Source: an uncultured Pseudomonadales bacterium
Lineage (GTDB): Bacteria; Pseudomonadota; Gammaproteobacteria; Pseudomonadales; Azotimanducaceae
Direction: 5' to 3'
Assembly: GCA_905182155.1 (NCBI GenBank)
Contig: CAJJAX010000010.1
Coordinates: forward strand, 44,959-108,958
Length of the DNA: 64,000 nt
Shown: positions 9,530 to 20,295 of the stretch, one piece after another
Numbering within the stretch: the stretch's first letter is position 1
Layout: every line of letters starts with the position of its first letter
Program-made: the position numbers and the translations under genes
Notes under the pieces: model-generated
The model's input: only the letters and a program-made list of their open reading frames with translations
The model's database searches: none
What the model was told of the DNA's origin: nothing

Positions 9530-10494
9530 TGGTTGATAAAAGAAACCGTCTTATTCAAGGGGAAAAGCTTCGGGGCCAGGAGAAGGTTCGGAGAATCCCG
9601 GTTAAGGTGATCCCGAGCGATACGCTGTTGCGCAAGCCGGATTGGATCAGAATTCGATTGACCGCAAACCCAGAAGTAGACCGGATTAAAGGTATTCTCA
9701 GAACGCGAAAGCTGGCATCGGTCTGTGAGGAGGCCAGTTGTCCGAACCTGTCCGAGTGCTTTACGCACGGTACGGCAACATTCATGATCATGGGTGAAAT
9801 TTGTACGCGTCGTTGCCCTTTTTGTGATGTCTCGCACGGTAAGCCTAATCCTTTGGATACTGATGAACCCCGTCAACTTGCGGAAGCCGTTGCTGAGATG
9901 GCGTTGAAGTATGTTGTTGTGACGTCTGTCGATCGAGATGATTTGAAAGATAGCGGTGCGGCGCATTTTGCAGAGTGCATCCGTTACTTACGATTGTTGA
10001 ACCCCAATACACAAGTTGAAGTGTTAGTGCCCGACTTTCGTGGTCGCATGGACATTGCGCTCGAAATCCTTGCGGCGGAGCCCCCGGATGTCTTCAATCA
10101 CAATTTAGAAACGGTACCAAGACTCTATAAGAAGGCGCGTCCTGGCGCCGATTATATGTGGTCGCTGGATCTGCTAAAACGATACAAACAAGTTAAGCCA
10201 AACGTGAGAACCAAGTCTGGTTTGATGCTGGGCCTGGGTGAAACAATCGATGAAGTCAAAGTGGTGATGCAAGATATGCGTGATCATAATATTGATATGT
10301 TGACGCTGGGTCAGTATTTGCAACCAAGTCGTGACCATCTGAAAGTTGAGCGTTTCGTCCACCCTGATGAGTTTGATGCCTTAGCCGAGACCGCACGCGC
10401 CATGGGGTTCTCACAGGTTGCGAGTGGTCCCTTGGTTCGCTCCTCCTATCAAGCGGATCAGCAGGCTAAGGCGCACTTGGCGTTGCGCAAATAG
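9529..10494 (+). CDS. lipA: Lipoyl synthase (radical SAM)
   Basis: Radical-SAM enzyme that inserts two sulfur atoms into protein-bound octanoyl groups to make lipoate. The radical-SAM cluster motif is CTRRCPFC, and the auxiliary cluster that supplies sulfur is bound by [12 protein letters not shown]. The conserved RSSYQADQ near the C-terminus provides the serine ligand. The start is GTG 9529, overlapping the lipB stop; 321 residues, normal. The last 29 bases overlap the convergent end of moeB. Confidence 0.97.
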   Translation: MVDKRNRLIQGEKLRGQEKVRRIPVKVIPSDTLLRKPDWIRIRLTANPEVDRIKGILRTRKLASVCEEASCPNLSECFTHGTATFMIMGEICTRRCPFCDVSHGKPNPLDTDEPRQLAEAVAEMALKYVVVTSVDRDDLKDSGAAHFAECIRYLRLLNPNTQVEVLVPDFRGRMDIALEILAAEPPDVFNHNLETVPRLYKKARPGADYMWSLDLLKRYKQVKPNVRTKSGLMLGLGETIDEVKVVMQDMRDHNIDMLTLGQYLQPSRDHLKVERFVHPDEFDALAETARAMGFSQVASGPLVRSSYQADQQAKAHLALRK

Positions 10495-11221
10495 GGCAAT
10501 CGACTCTTTTCTTAAACTTAAACTGATGCCAGCGGTTGGTCCGGCCGTCGAAGGTTGTGAGTTGACCCGTATGGTCCTGCGCGATCCCCAGCAGGACCCT
10601 CAAGGCCTCCAGAGCAAGCAGACTGCCGATAACCCCGACGATCGGTGCGATCACGCCGGTGGTGGCGCAATCCTGTTGGACTGCGGCATCCTTGCCATAG
10701 AGGCATTGGTAACACGGGCCGTTTGGAACATTAGGGTCGACCGTCAGCAACTGCCCTTCAAGCCGAATCGCAGCGCCTGAAATCAAGGGTTTTTGGCCCT
10801 GCACACAGGCTCGGTTAATCTCGAGACGGGTTTCGAAATTATCGGTGCAATCCACCACGGCATCGACGCCATCGACTAAATCATCGAGCGCATCGCCCGT
10901 GAGTCGTTGCGCGAGGGGGGTTATCTTGAGCGTGCTGTTGATTTGTGACAGGGCCCTGGCCGCAGAATCAACCTTGTTTTGACCTAGATCCGCCTCGGCG
11001 TGAACAATTTGGCGTTGCAGGTTGCCAAGATCCACCCGGTCATCGTCAACCAGAGTGATCTCCCCAATCCCGGAGGCCGCAAGGTACAAGGCAACGGGGC
11101 TACCCAATCCGCCCAAACCAATGATGGCCACCTTGGCTTTGAGCAGTTTTTCCTGGCCTTCGAGGTCAACCTCGGGCAGTAGGATGTGCCGACTGTAACG
11201 CAACAGGTCTGCATCGTTCAT
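10466..11221 (-). CDS. moeB: Molybdopterin-synthase adenylyltransferase (MoeB/ThiF family)
   Basis: Adenylates the C-terminal glycine of MoaD (or ThiS) so that sulfur can be added for molybdopterin or thiazole synthesis. The product has the E1-like nucleotide-binding motif [32 protein letters not shown], the DCTDNFETR segment, and two Cys pairs for structural zinc (CYQC and, at the end, CPIC). 251 residues, normal for MoeB. It follows prmC with a four-base overlap and runs convergently into lipA. MoeB and ThiF are hard to separate; the position after prmC favours moeB. The coxL molybdenum enzyme further along would need this cofactor. Confidence 0.92.
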   Translation of the reverse strand: MNDADLLRYSRHILLPEVDLEGQEKLLKAKVAIIGLGGLGSPVALYLAASGIGEITLVDDDRVDLGNLQRQIVHAEADLGQNKVDSAARALSQINSTLKITPLAQRLTGDALDDLVDGVDAVVDCTDNFETRLEINRACVQGQKPLISGAAIRLEGQLLTVDPNVPNGPCYQCLYGKDAAVQQDCATTGVIAPIVGVIGSLLALEALRVLLGIAQDHTGQLTTFDGRTNRWHQFKFKKRVDCPICATPSAP

Positions 11222-12048
11222 GATGCCTCCTTTCGATATCCCATGACCGCGCGAGGGTTGTCAGCAAGATCCGAATAGGCGGTCGATTCATAACCCGCAA
11301 GGGCCATCTCGCGCGTGACGGCGGCTTGTTGGGTATAGCCGTGCTCGAGCAGCAGGTAGCCACTGTCAGCTAACAGGGCGGTGCTTTGATGGATGATGCC
11401 CTTTAGGTCCCTGAACCCATCGTCTTCCGAGACGAGCGCTGATCTTGGCTCGTAAACAAGTGCTGGAAGGTGTGCATCCAGGGCGTCGATATAGGGTGGG
11501 TTTGCAACAATAATATCGAAGGTAACGCCACCAAAGCAGGTTAGCCAATTGCCGGCGACAAAATTGAGATTGCGCATGCCTGCGCCATTGTGTTGCGCAA
11601 CGCGAAGGGCGTCAAATGATTCATCGGTTGCGATCACCGACCAGTCTGGCCGAGCTTGCGCAATGGTTGCGGCAATGATGCCAGAACCGGTCCCCAGATC
11701 GATGAGCGTTTTGGGCCCGGTGTGCGGCTGGCTGAGGATGATTTCGATTAATAATTCGGTTTCAGGTCGCGGTATTAAGGTATCCGGGGTCACCTTAAAA
11801 TCGAGATCCCAGAAGGCCTTGGTCCCCAACAGATACGCCATGGGCTGCCCCAGTCGGCGTTGTTCGATCAGTTCTTGAAGCTGTTTGTGTTGTTGGGCGC
11901 AAATCAATGTTTCGGGACGGGCGATAAGTTGACTATGGCTTAGGCCGGTTGCATGGCCGAGCAATAACGCTGCATCGCGGCGGTCACTGGGGTCGTTGCC
12001 AAGCGCCGCACTGGCGATCGTCAGGGCGTCCCCGATGGATTTAGACAT
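11218..12048 (-). CDS. prmC: Release-factor glutamine methyltransferase
   Basis: N5-methylates the glutamine of the GGQ motif in release factors RF1 and RF2. The start is set at the ATG giving MSKSIGDAL, one base after the prfA stop; a longer frame reaching 12138 lies within prfA. The family motif for glutamine methylation is NPPY (IIVANPPYID), and the SAM site is LIDLGTGSGIIAATIA; an N-terminal helical domain binds the release factor. 276 residues. Its placement directly behind its substrate gene prfA is conserved. Confidence 0.96.
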   Translation of the reverse strand: MSKSIGDALTIASAALGNDPSDRRDAALLLGHATGLSHSQLIARPETLICAQQHKQLQELIEQRRLGQPMAYLLGTKAFWDLDFKVTPDTLIPRPETELLIEIILSQPHTGPKTLIDLGTGSGIIAATIAQARPDWSVIATDESFDALRVAQHNGAGMRNLNFVAGNWLTCFGGVTFDIIVANPPYIDALDAHLPALVYEPRSALVSEDDGFRDLKGIIHQSTALLADSGYLLLEHGYTQQAAVTREMALAGYESTAYSDLADNPRAVMGYRKEAS

Positions 12049-12049
12049 G

Positions 12050-13141
12050 CTAGTTTTGATCCAGACCAAGGGAGGACAGTAAATCGGCTTGGTGCTCGCT
12101 TCTGAGCGGTTCGATGAGGCCATCGAGTTCGCCGGCAATAATTTGGGGCAAGCGATGGAGCGTTAAATTGATTCGGTGATCGGTAACCCGGCCGTCAGGA
12201 TAATTATAGGTTCTTATTTTTTCTGAACGATCGCCACTGCCAACGAGGGACTTACGCTGCTGCGCTTGCTCTTGGCTCTGTTCACTTTGCGCCTTGTCGA
12301 GTAGCTTCGCTTGTAGCAGGCTCATCGCCCGCGCGCGATTTTTGTGTTGCGATCGTTCATCTTGGCATTCGACAACGATGCCGGTGGGCAGGTGAGTCAG
12401 TCTAACCGCTGAGTCGGTTTTGTTGACGTGCTGTCCGCCCGCGCCACTGGCTCGATAGGTGTCAACGCGAAGATCATTCTTTGCAATTTCAATGCCGTCG
12501 ATGGCCTCAATCTCGGGCAGGACCGCAACCGTGCAAGCGGACGTATGAATTCTGCCTTGTGATTCGGTTTGCGGGACACGCTGCACGCGGTGCGCGCCAG
12601 ATTCGAATTTTAATTGCCCGTACACTTGGGCGCCCTCGAATCGGACGATGACTTCCTTATAGCCCCCGTGTTCTCCCTCCCGCTGGCTGATGACCTCGGT
12701 CTTCCAGCGTTTGGTTTCCGCATAGCGCAGGTACATTTTGAGAAGGTCTCCGGCGAATATGGCCGCTTCATCACCGCCGGTGCCGGCCCGTATTTCGATA
12801 AACACGTTACTCGCGTCATTCGGGTCTTTCGGCAATAGTAATATTTGCAGTTCGCTTTCGAGCGCGCTCTGGGTTGCAAGCAACACGTCCAGTTCCTCCC
12901 GAGCAAGGGCTTTAAGCTCTTCGTCGGCATCGTTCAGCATTATTTCGGTATCAACCTGCGCGTCGGTGGTTTCCTGGTGTTTTCTGAATTGCACCACCAC
13001 CGGTTCGAGTTCAGCGTATTCTTGGGAGTAGGCGCGAAAGCGGTCCTGATTATTAATGACGGCGGCATCGCTGAGTAGCGCGGACAATTCTTCGAAACGT
13101 TCTTGGATTTGGCTGAGTTTGGTTTGAATCGAAGCTTTCAT
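12050..13141 (-). CDS. prfA: Peptide chain release factor 1
   Basis: Recognises UAA and UAG stop codons and triggers peptide release on the ribosome. The 363-residue product shows the catalytic loop [16 protein letters not shown], the [17 protein letters not shown] segment and the codon-reading region around [19 protein letters not shown]. It begins with ATG 13141, which overlaps the hemA stop, so hemA, prfA, prmC and moeB form one minus-strand operon. Confidence 0.98.
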   Translation of the reverse strand: MKASIQTKLSQIQERFEELSALLSDAAVINNQDRFRAYSQEYAELEPVVVQFRKHQETTDAQVDTEIMLNDADEELKALAREELDVLLATQSALESELQILLLPKDPNDASNVFIEIRAGTGGDEAAIFAGDLLKMYLRYAETKRWKTEVISQREGEHGGYKEVIVRFEGAQVYGQLKFESGAHRVQRVPQTESQGRIHTSACTVAVLPEIEAIDGIEIAKNDLRVDTYRASGAGGQHVNKTDSAVRLTHLPTGIVVECQDERSQHKNRARAMSLLQAKLLDKAQSEQSQEQAQQRKSLVGSGDRSEKIRTYNYPDGRVTDHRINLTLHRLPQIIAGELDGLIEPLRSEHQADLLSSLGLDQN

Positions 13142-14403
13142 TAAGGGGTGTCATCCTGGTTTAAACCAAGCAGCGCTTTGGCCTGATCGATTGCGGTCAC
13201 ATCGCCGTCAAGAATGAGCGATTTCAGGCCAACGCTTGGGGTATGGGCAAGTTTTTGTGTGAGTTGCGTTGCGAAGGTTTTTAGGAGGACGTCGATGTCA
13301 TCCCCTTGTTTTGCTCTCGCAAGGGCTTTGGCTAATTCGGCGTCTTTGATGGTCTCAAGCTGTTTGCGATAGCGCACAACGAGGTCTTGTCCCGCCCGTG
13401 TTTTTTCACCCTGCTCATAGGCAATCGCTGCGTCACGGACAATGGCTTCGGCGGCGCCAGCGGCTGACCGCCTGAGGTCCATATTTTCAGAGACGATGGT
13501 TTGCAAGTCATCCAGGCTGTAAAGATAGACATCCCGAAGGGTTGTGATCTCGGGCTCGATATCTCTGGGGACGGCAATATCCACCATAAACATTGGCTTG
13601 TGCTTACGTTTTTTAAGCGCCGCTTCCACGGCGCCTTTACCCAAGATAGGCAGCTGGCTGGCGGTCGAAGATATTACGATATCTGACCGGTGCAGAACGT
13701 CAGGAATATCAGACAACAAAATATCACCCTGACAGAATTCGGCCAGGCTGGTTGCATTGGCCTTGGTTCGATTGGCGATGGTAATCTGCTTGACCCCGGC
13801 ATCCATCAGCTGTTTCGCCGCGAGCTCAATCATATCGCCAACCCCAACAAGCAAACAGCGGCAGTCCGAGAGGTTGGTGAATAAGTTTTTAGCGAGTTTT
13901 ATGGCGGCGGCGGGCGTTGAGATTAAATGCTGCCCGATAGCGGTGTCTGTTCGAACTTGTTTCGCAACCTGAAAAATCTGTTGGAATAAACGGTGTAGCG
14001 TCGCGCCCACCGTGCCCGCGGCGGTCGCCTCAGCAAAGGCGGCTTTGACCTGGCCCGTGATTTGAGGTTCACCCAATACCATCGAATCAAGACCGCTGGT
14101 GACCCGCATGAGATGTTTGGCTGCGTCGTCTGCTACATGGCTATAGAGGCTGTCCTGTAACAGCGTTGATTCTAGGTTGTGATAGGTTGCCAGCCAATCA
14201 CCGAGTCGAGTGAGGTCCTGGGGGTGCCCGACAGCCACCATTTCTGTTCGATTGCAGGTTGAAAGAATGAGTGCTTCACTCAGGCCGATATCGTGACACA
14301 TTTGTTGCAAGGCGGGTGCAATGGCGCCCGCAGAAAACGTGACCTGCTCTCTGACTGCAAGCGGCGCTGTTTCGTGGTTAATACCGAGCAGTAGAAGTTT
14401 CAT
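13141..14403 (-). CDS. hemA: Glutamyl-tRNA reductase
   Basis: First committed step of the C5 haem pathway: reduces glutamyl-tRNA(Glu) to glutamate-1-semialdehyde. The N-terminal catalytic domain has the active-site cysteine in LSTCNRTEM, then the signature [13 protein letters not shown] Rossmann domain ([17 protein letters not shown]) and a C-terminal helical dimerisation region follow. 420 residues, normal. It opens the minus-strand hemA-prfA-prmC-moeB unit; the 163-base gap to the divergent TPR gene presumably holds promoters for both directions. Confidence 0.97.
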   Translation of the reverse strand: MKLLLLGINHETAPLAVREQVTFSAGAIAPALQQMCHDIGLSEALILSTCNRTEMVAVGHPQDLTRLGDWLATYHNLESTLLQDSLYSHVADDAAKHLMRVTSGLDSMVLGEPQITGQVKAAFAEATAAGTVGATLHRLFQQIFQVAKQVRTDTAIGQHLISTPAAAIKLAKNLFTNLSDCRCLLVGVGDMIELAAKQLMDAGVKQITIANRTKANATSLAEFCQGDILLSDIPDVLHRSDIVISSTASQLPILGKGAVEAALKKRKHKPMFMVDIAVPRDIEPEITTLRDVYLYSLDDLQTIVSENMDLRRSAAGAAEAIVRDAAIAYEQGEKTRAGQDLVVRYRKQLETIKDAELAKALARAKQGDDIDVLLKTFATQLTQKLAHTPSVGLKSLILDGDVTAIDQAKALLGLNQDDTP

Positions 14404-14566
14404 GGTTTAATTTAGTCGATTCCAAATCGGATGACTTTGTTCTCTCGTAAAATTAGAATGAAAACCGGAGGACATCCTTCGCCGGACTTGGGCTATTGTA
14501 CGTGGGTTCGTTGGGAAAATCAGTTGCCGTTTTTTAGGTTTAGCCGGCGCCGGCGTCACAGAAGGC

Positions 14567-16378
14567 ATGCGTCGACCATTTGGCTTAGAGGGTTTTAATA
14601 TCAATAACCACTTCAAAACCGCAATCGGGCGCGCGCAGCGAGTTTTAGCTCGAGGCGCGTTCATGATGCTCGCGTGCCTTGGCTTCATGGTCGGGTGCGC
14701 AAACCAGTCGATTGATCCGGCTGAACCGGTGCTGGCTGAGGTTGAGGCGTCGACCCAAGTTGCGATTGACCTGGCGCCCGAGCCAGAAGTCCTGGCCTTT
14801 CCAGAAGGCACCTTGCTGGCGTTACTCACGGCCGAGGTTGCAGGCTACCGAGGTGATTATCAGTATGCCCTAGATCAATACCTGATAGAGGCGGAGAAGA
14901 CCCTGGACCCCGGGGTTGCTGCTCGGGTTACGCGGCTTGCAGCTTATATGAAAGCGGATGACAAGCTGTATCGGGCTGCGTCACTTTGGGTGCAAGCGGA
15001 CGCAGGTTCTTTAGAGGCGCATCAGTTTCTGGCGGATCAGTTGGTTAAACGCGCCTTATATGTTGAGGCTTTTGAGACGATGCGGGCCATTGACCGCCTC
15101 GGCGGTGAGGCGCAGTTTGACTACTTTGCCTATCGAGTTGGGCGAATGACGACAGAAGATCAGAGGGCGTTGCTTGCCGGTCTTGATGATATGTTGCGGG
15201 TGAATCCTAACGAGCCGCAAATTCTTTTCTCAAAAGCGGCGATTCTCGAAGCCCTTGGGGACGGTCAAGCGGCGCTTGATACGGCAGATGTCCTGTTAGG
15301 GTTAAAGCCCACCGAGCTCAATTTCATTATTTTAAAAGCCAATCTGCTGTCGGATTTGAACCAAAAGCCGGCTGCCCGATCGCTTTTAACCGATCAGTTA
15401 GCGATGGACCCGGATCAGCCGAGGCTTCGGTTGTTGTTGGCGCGGTTGTTGTTTGAGGCGCAAGCCTTGCCTGAAGCCCGGGTGCAGTACCAGGCGCTCC
15501 ATGAAATTCGCCCAGAGGATGGTGAGATTTTGTTTGCCTTAGCGATGCTCAGTATCGAGCAGGATGACCTCGATCAAGCCAGAAAGCACCTTGGGCGGCT
15601 TGTCAGAACGGATCAAAGGGTGAGCCAGGCGCAATATTATCTTGGCCTGGTGGCTGAAAAGACCGGCGATGTGGCCTTAGCGCTGCGCGAGTTTGCCAAA
15701 GTGGCCGGGGGTTATGAATATTTATCCGCGCAAGGACGCATCGTCGAGCTGATCAGTGTTAATCAGGGTCTGGAGGATGCGAGAACTTATTTGGCGCAGA
15801 AAAAGATCGCGCACAAAGCGCTGCGGCCGCAATTTGATCTAATCGAGGGACAGCTTTTGTCCAGGGTTGATGCGAAGGAGGCGCTTTTTGAACACTTGGA
15901 CCTCGCCATCGAGTCCCAAGGCGGTGATATCCCGTTGCTTTATTTTAGAGCGATGAGCGGGCAGAAGTATGATCGCCTGGACATTCTGGAGCGAGACTTA
16001 AAGCAAGTTTTGGCCTTGGACCCGGATAACGCCGATGCGATGAATGCGCTGGGGTATACCCTGGCGGATCAAACAGATCGATACGACGAGGCTTATACCT
16101 TGATCGCGCGGGCGCTTGAGTTGAAGCCAGAAGAACCGGCCTTTATCGACAGTATGGGCTGGGTCCTGTATCGCCTCAATCGGTTTGAAGAGTCGATCAG
16201 TTATCTTGAGCAAGCACTTGAACGTTTCCCAAACGATGAAGTTGCGGCACACCTTGGCGAGGTTTTGTGGCAATCCGGCAAGACGCGACGGGCGAAAAGG
16301 GTTTGGAAAGAGGCGCTATCCGAGACCCCAGACAGCGCTTTCTTGCAATCGGTCGTAAAGCGCTTCCTTGGCTCTTAG
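14567..16378 (+). CDS. TPR-repeat outer-membrane lipoprotein
   Basis: Predicted lipoprotein with many tetratricopeptide repeats. The N-terminus contains a hydrophobic stretch ending in MVGC, a lipobox, with the cysteine near residue 44; a shorter start at the MMLACLGF methionines would give a more typical signal, so the exact start is open. From about residue 80 onward the protein is helical repeats; canonical TPR positions are clear near the C-terminus (DADAMNALGYTLADQ... and DSMGWVLYRLNRFEESISYLEQAL). 603 residues. It occupies the position of the TPR protein found next to lolB-ispE in Pseudomonas genomes; the function is not defined. Its stop overlaps the lolB start. Confidence 0.9.
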   Translation: MRRPFGLEGFNINNHFKTAIGRAQRVLARGAFMMLACLGFMVGCANQSIDPAEPVLAEVEASTQVAIDLAPEPEVLAFPEGTLLALLTAEVAGYRGDYQYALDQYLIEAEKTLDPGVAARVTRLAAYMKADDKLYRAASLWVQADAGSLEAHQFLADQLVKRALYVEAFETMRAIDRLGGEAQFDYFAYRVGRMTTEDQRALLAGLDDMLRVNPNEPQILFSKAAILEALGDGQAALDTADVLLGLKPTELNFIILKANLLSDLNQKPAARSLLTDQLAMDPDQPRLRLLLARLLFEAQALPEARVQYQALHEIRPEDGEILFALAMLSIEQDDLDQARKHLGRLVRTDQRVSQAQYYLGLVAEKTGDVALALREFAKVAGGYEYLSAQGRIVELISVNQGLEDARTYLAQKKIAHKALRPQFDLIEGQLLSRVDAKEALFEHLDLAIESQGGDIPLLYFRAMSGQKYDRLDILERDLKQVLALDPDNADAMNALGYTLADQTDRYDEAYTLIARALELKPEEPAFIDSMGWVLYRLNRFEESISYLEQALERFPNDEVAAHLGEVLWQSGKTRRAKRVWKEALSETPDSAFLQSVVKRFLGS

Positions 16379-16904
16379 ACCTTTTCGAGAGCTGAAGGTT
16401 GGGCTGCTTGTGAGTTTGCTGCTGCTTGCGGGATGCCAAACTCGAGCGCCCTTGATGAGCCCAGCAGGACTTGAACCTGTTCTGGTCAAGGGGCGGCTCT
16501 CGGTTACCGGTCTGTCGATCAATCCTAACTTTTCTCTAGAGCAAGTTGATGCAGCGCAACAACGGCTCAACATTAGTGGGGCATTTGGCTTGGGCGCCAT
16601 TGAAGTGCTTTATTTTAAGGGGACAGTGCAGCGTGGTTTGGTTGATCAAATTGAAATGAACCGCAAGGCGCTTCAAGCCGCCTTCTTTGATGCGACGGGG
16701 CTGGATGTGCCGCTATCGGTGGTGCCGGCTTGGATGTTAGGTCAACCCCATAGCCGGTATCGGTCGCAGCGCACGGCAACCGGTTTTGAGCAACTCGGTT
16801 GGCGCATAGCGGTGTCACAGGATGACGCTTTGGGGCGCCCAAGGCGTATCGAGGCGGTCAAAGGTGAAACCAAAGTGATCTTGGGGATCAAACTATGGCA
16901 GTAG
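16368..16904 (+). CDS. lolB: Outer-membrane lipoprotein receptor LolB
   Basis: Accepts lipoproteins from periplasmic LolA and inserts them into the outer membrane. Start TTG 16368 overlaps the upstream stop and gives a lipoprotein signal (VGLLVSLLLLAGC). The mature part carries the LolB pattern VKGRLSVTG, LNISGAFGLGAIEV and a C-terminal VILGIKLWQ strand. 178 residues, slightly short of the usual 190-205. It sits in the conserved hemA-TPR-lolB-ispE neighbourhood. Assignment rests on position plus these partial matches, since LolB sequences diverge widely. Confidence 0.88.
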   Translation: MALRPFRELKVGLLVSLLLLAGCQTRAPLMSPAGLEPVLVKGRLSVTGLSINPNFSLEQVDAAQQRLNISGAFGLGAIEVLYFKGTVQRGLVDQIEMNRKALQAAFFDATGLDVPLSVVPAWMLGQPHSRYRSQRTATGFEQLGWRIAVSQDDALGRPRRIEAVKGETKVILGIKLWQ

Positions 16905-17773
16905 CGCAGACGCTGTCGCTGCTTGCGCCGGCGAAGCTCAACTTATTCTTGCATGTCCTGGGACAAAGGCCCGATGGGTATCATGACCTGCAGTCGGCCT
17001 TTCGGTGCATTAGCTTGTTTGATGCGCTTCATTTGGCCTGTCTTTCAGGCAGTCAAGCGTTGACGCTCACCTGTGATACTGACCTAGGTGATCCGCAAGA
17101 TAATCTGGTTTTGCGAGCCGCTGAGTTGTTACAGCAACGATCTGGCACCCGCTTTGGCGCGCAGTTGACCCTGGAAAAACAGATTCCGGTGGGCGCGGGG
17201 TTAGGCGGGGGTAGCAGTGATGCGGCCGCGGTTTTGGTCGGGCTGAACCATCTTTGGTCCCTCGACTTCTCAAAGGCTCAATTGCAGCGCATTGGCGCAG
17301 ACTTGGGGGCGGACATTCCGTTTTTCATTCAGGGCGGTGATGCTTGGGTTTCCGGTCTGGGAGAACACATTGAACCGCTTAGCCTGCCTGAGTCTTGGTA
17401 TGTTGTGGGCTATCCACGCGTTGTGATCCCCACGGCCGAGATTTTCACGGACCCTGATTTGACACGCGACGCTGAGCCGAGCACAATAGCGCGCTTTCTG
17501 GGGTCCGTGCATTCCAAGCAATGGCGTAACGACCTTGAAGGTGTCGCGATTCGGCGATATCCAGAAGTTGGACAGTTAAAAAACTGGTTAAGCAGTCAAG
17601 GCGCTGCTAAAATGTCTGGCTCAGGAAGTGCGGTGTTTTTGGAAGTCGCATCGCAAGCCGAAGCTCAGGCGTTAGTTGCCTTGATGCCGACACAATGGCA
17701 GGGATTTAAGGTGGCCGCCGGAGGGATCAAAAGTCTCCAGCGGCAGATTAGCGAGCTAGACAAGGAAAATTGA
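16895..17773 (+). CDS. ispE: 4-diphosphocytidyl-2-C-methyl-D-erythritol kinase
   Basis: GHMP-family kinase of the MEP isoprenoid pathway that phosphorylates CDP-ME at position 2. The N-terminus has LLAPAKLNLFLHVLGQRPDGYHDL, the ATP-binding glycine-rich loop is PVGAGLGGGSSDAA, and the C-terminal GHMP motif is AKMSGSGSAVFLE. 292 residues, normal length. The start ATG overlaps lolB by ten bases. Confidence 0.97.
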   Translation: MAVAQTLSLLAPAKLNLFLHVLGQRPDGYHDLQSAFRCISLFDALHLACLSGSQALTLTCDTDLGDPQDNLVLRAAELLQQRSGTRFGAQLTLEKQIPVGAGLGGGSSDAAAVLVGLNHLWSLDFSKAQLQRIGADLGADIPFFIQGGDAWVSGLGEHIEPLSLPESWYVVGYPRVVIPTAEIFTDPDLTRDAEPSTIARFLGSVHSKQWRNDLEGVAIRRYPEVGQLKNWLSSQGAAKMSGSGSAVFLEVASQAEAQALVALMPTQWQGFKVAAGGIKSLQRQISELDKEN

Positions 17774-17865
17774 TCGATTGCCAGTGGCGCTCGGTCGAAT
17801 CATGAAAAAAGTTTAAAGTTGATCCTAAAACAGCAAGTTAGGGATCATCGGCGAGTGTTTCGAAT

Positions 17866-17941
17866 TGGGGTGTCGCCAAGTTGGTAAGGCACAAGGTTTT
17901 GATCCTTGCATGCGCAGGTTCGAGTCCTGCCACCCCAGCCA
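17866..17941 (+). tRNA. tRNA-Gln (anticodon TTG)
   Basis: The sequence folds as a cloverleaf with acceptor TGGGGTG pairing CACCCCA, discriminator G and encoded CCA. The anticodon loop reads TTTTGAT with TTG in the centre, and the T arm contains GGTTCGAGTCC. It lies between ispE and prs, where a tRNA-Gln is also found in Pseudomonas. Confidence 0.96.
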
Positions 17942-17953
17942 TTTTGAACAACT

Positions 17954-18921
<968 letters not shown>

Positions 18922-18924
18922 ACG

Positions 18925-18940
18925 CCCTGCATCAGCAGGG
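18925..18940 (+). other. Small hairpin between prs and rplY
   Basis: CCCTGC and GCAGGG pair across an ATCA loop (six perfect GC-rich pairs), four bases after the prs stop. No run of T follows, so it is not a standard intrinsic terminator; it could protect the 3' end of the prs message or reduce read-through into rplY. Confidence 0.45.
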
Positions 18941-18995
18941 ATGACCCCCGGACGGCGTGGTCGCAGCGCAATCTGGATAGACCAAGGAGAGTAAC

Positions 18996-19657
18996 ATGGC
19001 AGCTGAATTCGAGCTAAATGCCGAAACAAGAGCTGATTTAGGGAAAGGTGCGAGCCGCCGCCTACGTCGTTTAGCTGACCTGATCCCGGCTATCATTTAC
19101 GGCGGAGCTAAAGATCCTCAACCGTCATCTGATCTCGCACAAAGATCTGGAGAAAGCGCCTGGAGAACGAGGCATTCTTTTCACACATTCTGACGATTAA
19201 CGTTGGCGGTGAACAGCAAAGTGCAATCATCAAAGATCTGCAACGACACCCGTCTAAAAGTCGGATTATGCATGCTGATTTTCAGCGCATTCTTTTGGAT
19301 CAGGCGATTACTGTTGAGGTGCCGTTCCACTTTTTGAATGAAGAAGCTTGCGTCGGCGTTAAAACGGGCGGCGGTCAGATTTCACACAATATGACCCAGA
19401 TCACCATCAGCTGTTTACCCGGCAACTTGCCTGAGTATATTGAAGTCGACCTCGAGACGATGGAGATAGGGGAAGCCCTGCACATGTCTGATATTCAACT
19501 GCCAGAAGGGGTTGTCATTCCTGCGCTTGCGCAAGGGTCTGATTACGATCAGGTGGTTGTTTCGGTCAATATCAACAAGCGTGCAGAAGCAGAGAAAGCA
19601 GCCGATGAAGCTGAAGCTGACGCTGAATCTGATGACGCGCCTGCTGCTGAAGAATAA
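18996..19657 (+). CDS. rplY: 50S ribosomal protein L25 (long, Ctc type), frame broken twice in this sequence
   Basis: Binds 5S rRNA in the central protuberance; the long form has an L25 domain and a C-terminal TL5/Ctc beta domain. ATG 18996 follows AAGGAGAG. Frame one gives [19 protein letters not shown] and [13 protein letters not shown]; a second gives [10 protein letters not shown]; the third, from 19160, gives [17 protein letters not shown] through to an acidic alanine-rich tail. One break lies near 19121-19130. The other disappears if one C of CC at 19159-19160 is removed. Spanning about 220 residues, the gene is otherwise complete, and it stands in the usual prs-rplY-pth-ychF order. Confidence 0.92.
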
Positions 19658-19680
19658 ATTCGAGTCCAGAGGTCCGGTCT

Positions 19681-20268
19681 ATGTCGGTCCAGCTCATTAT
19701 TGGCTTGGGAAATCCAGGCGAGCAGTACACCAACACCCGCCACAACGCGGGTGTTTGGTTTCTGGATGCGGTTGCGCGTGAATTCGGTGGTGTATTTAAG
19801 CCCGAGAAAAAGTTTATGGGTGCGGTTGCGACGGTTTCAGTGGCGGGCGCATCGGTAAGGCTTTTGGCGCCGAGCACCTATATGAATGATAGCGGCCGTT
19901 CGGCTGCGGCTTTGATTAATTTTTACCAGATCGACCCGGAAAAGGTTTTGGTGGCACATGATGAACTTGATCTTGAACCTGGGGTTGCGCGAATCAAAAA
20001 CGGTGGCGGTCTTGCCGGCCATAATGGCCTAAAAGACATTTCACGATCTCTATCTGGGTTTCAGGGTTACCATCGTCTCCGCGTCGGGATTGGGCGCCCG
20101 TCGGCGGCGGGCGGGGTGACTAATTATGTCTTGAAGGCGCCGGGCAAAAACGAGCGCGCCGACATTGATGAGGCCCTTCATCGCAGCTTAGCGGTGTTAC
20201 CAGACATGGTTTCGGGTGCGTGGGAGTCAGCCATGTTGGCGCTGCATACTCGGTTGGAAAAAGGGTGA
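19681..20268 (+). CDS. pth: Peptidyl-tRNA hydrolase
   Basis: Releases tRNA from peptidyl-tRNAs that drop off the ribosome. The product begins MSVQLIIGLGNPGEQYTNTR followed by HNAG, containing the catalytic histidine; LLAPSTYMNDSG and the VAHDELDLEPG region with the catalytic Asp follow, then GGGLAGHNGLKDI. 195 residues, normal. No frame break, in contrast to both neighbours. Confidence 0.97.
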   Translation: MSVQLIIGLGNPGEQYTNTRHNAGVWFLDAVAREFGGVFKPEKKFMGAVATVSVAGASVRLLAPSTYMNDSGRSAAALINFYQIDPEKVLVAHDELDLEPGVARIKNGGGLAGHNGLKDISRSLSGFQGYHRLRVGIGRPSAAGGVTNYVLKAPGKNERADIDEALHRSLAVLPDMVSGAWESAMLALHTRLEKG

Positions 20269-20295
20269 CTAATTTGAGCGTGTTGGGAGGCGGGT

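Noticed and set aside
14407..14829. Minus-strand open frame of 140 codons upstream of hemA
   Set aside because: It overlaps the start of the TPR lipoprotein gene, has biased composition (many Ser, Arg, Pro) and no family likeness; it is a shadow frame.
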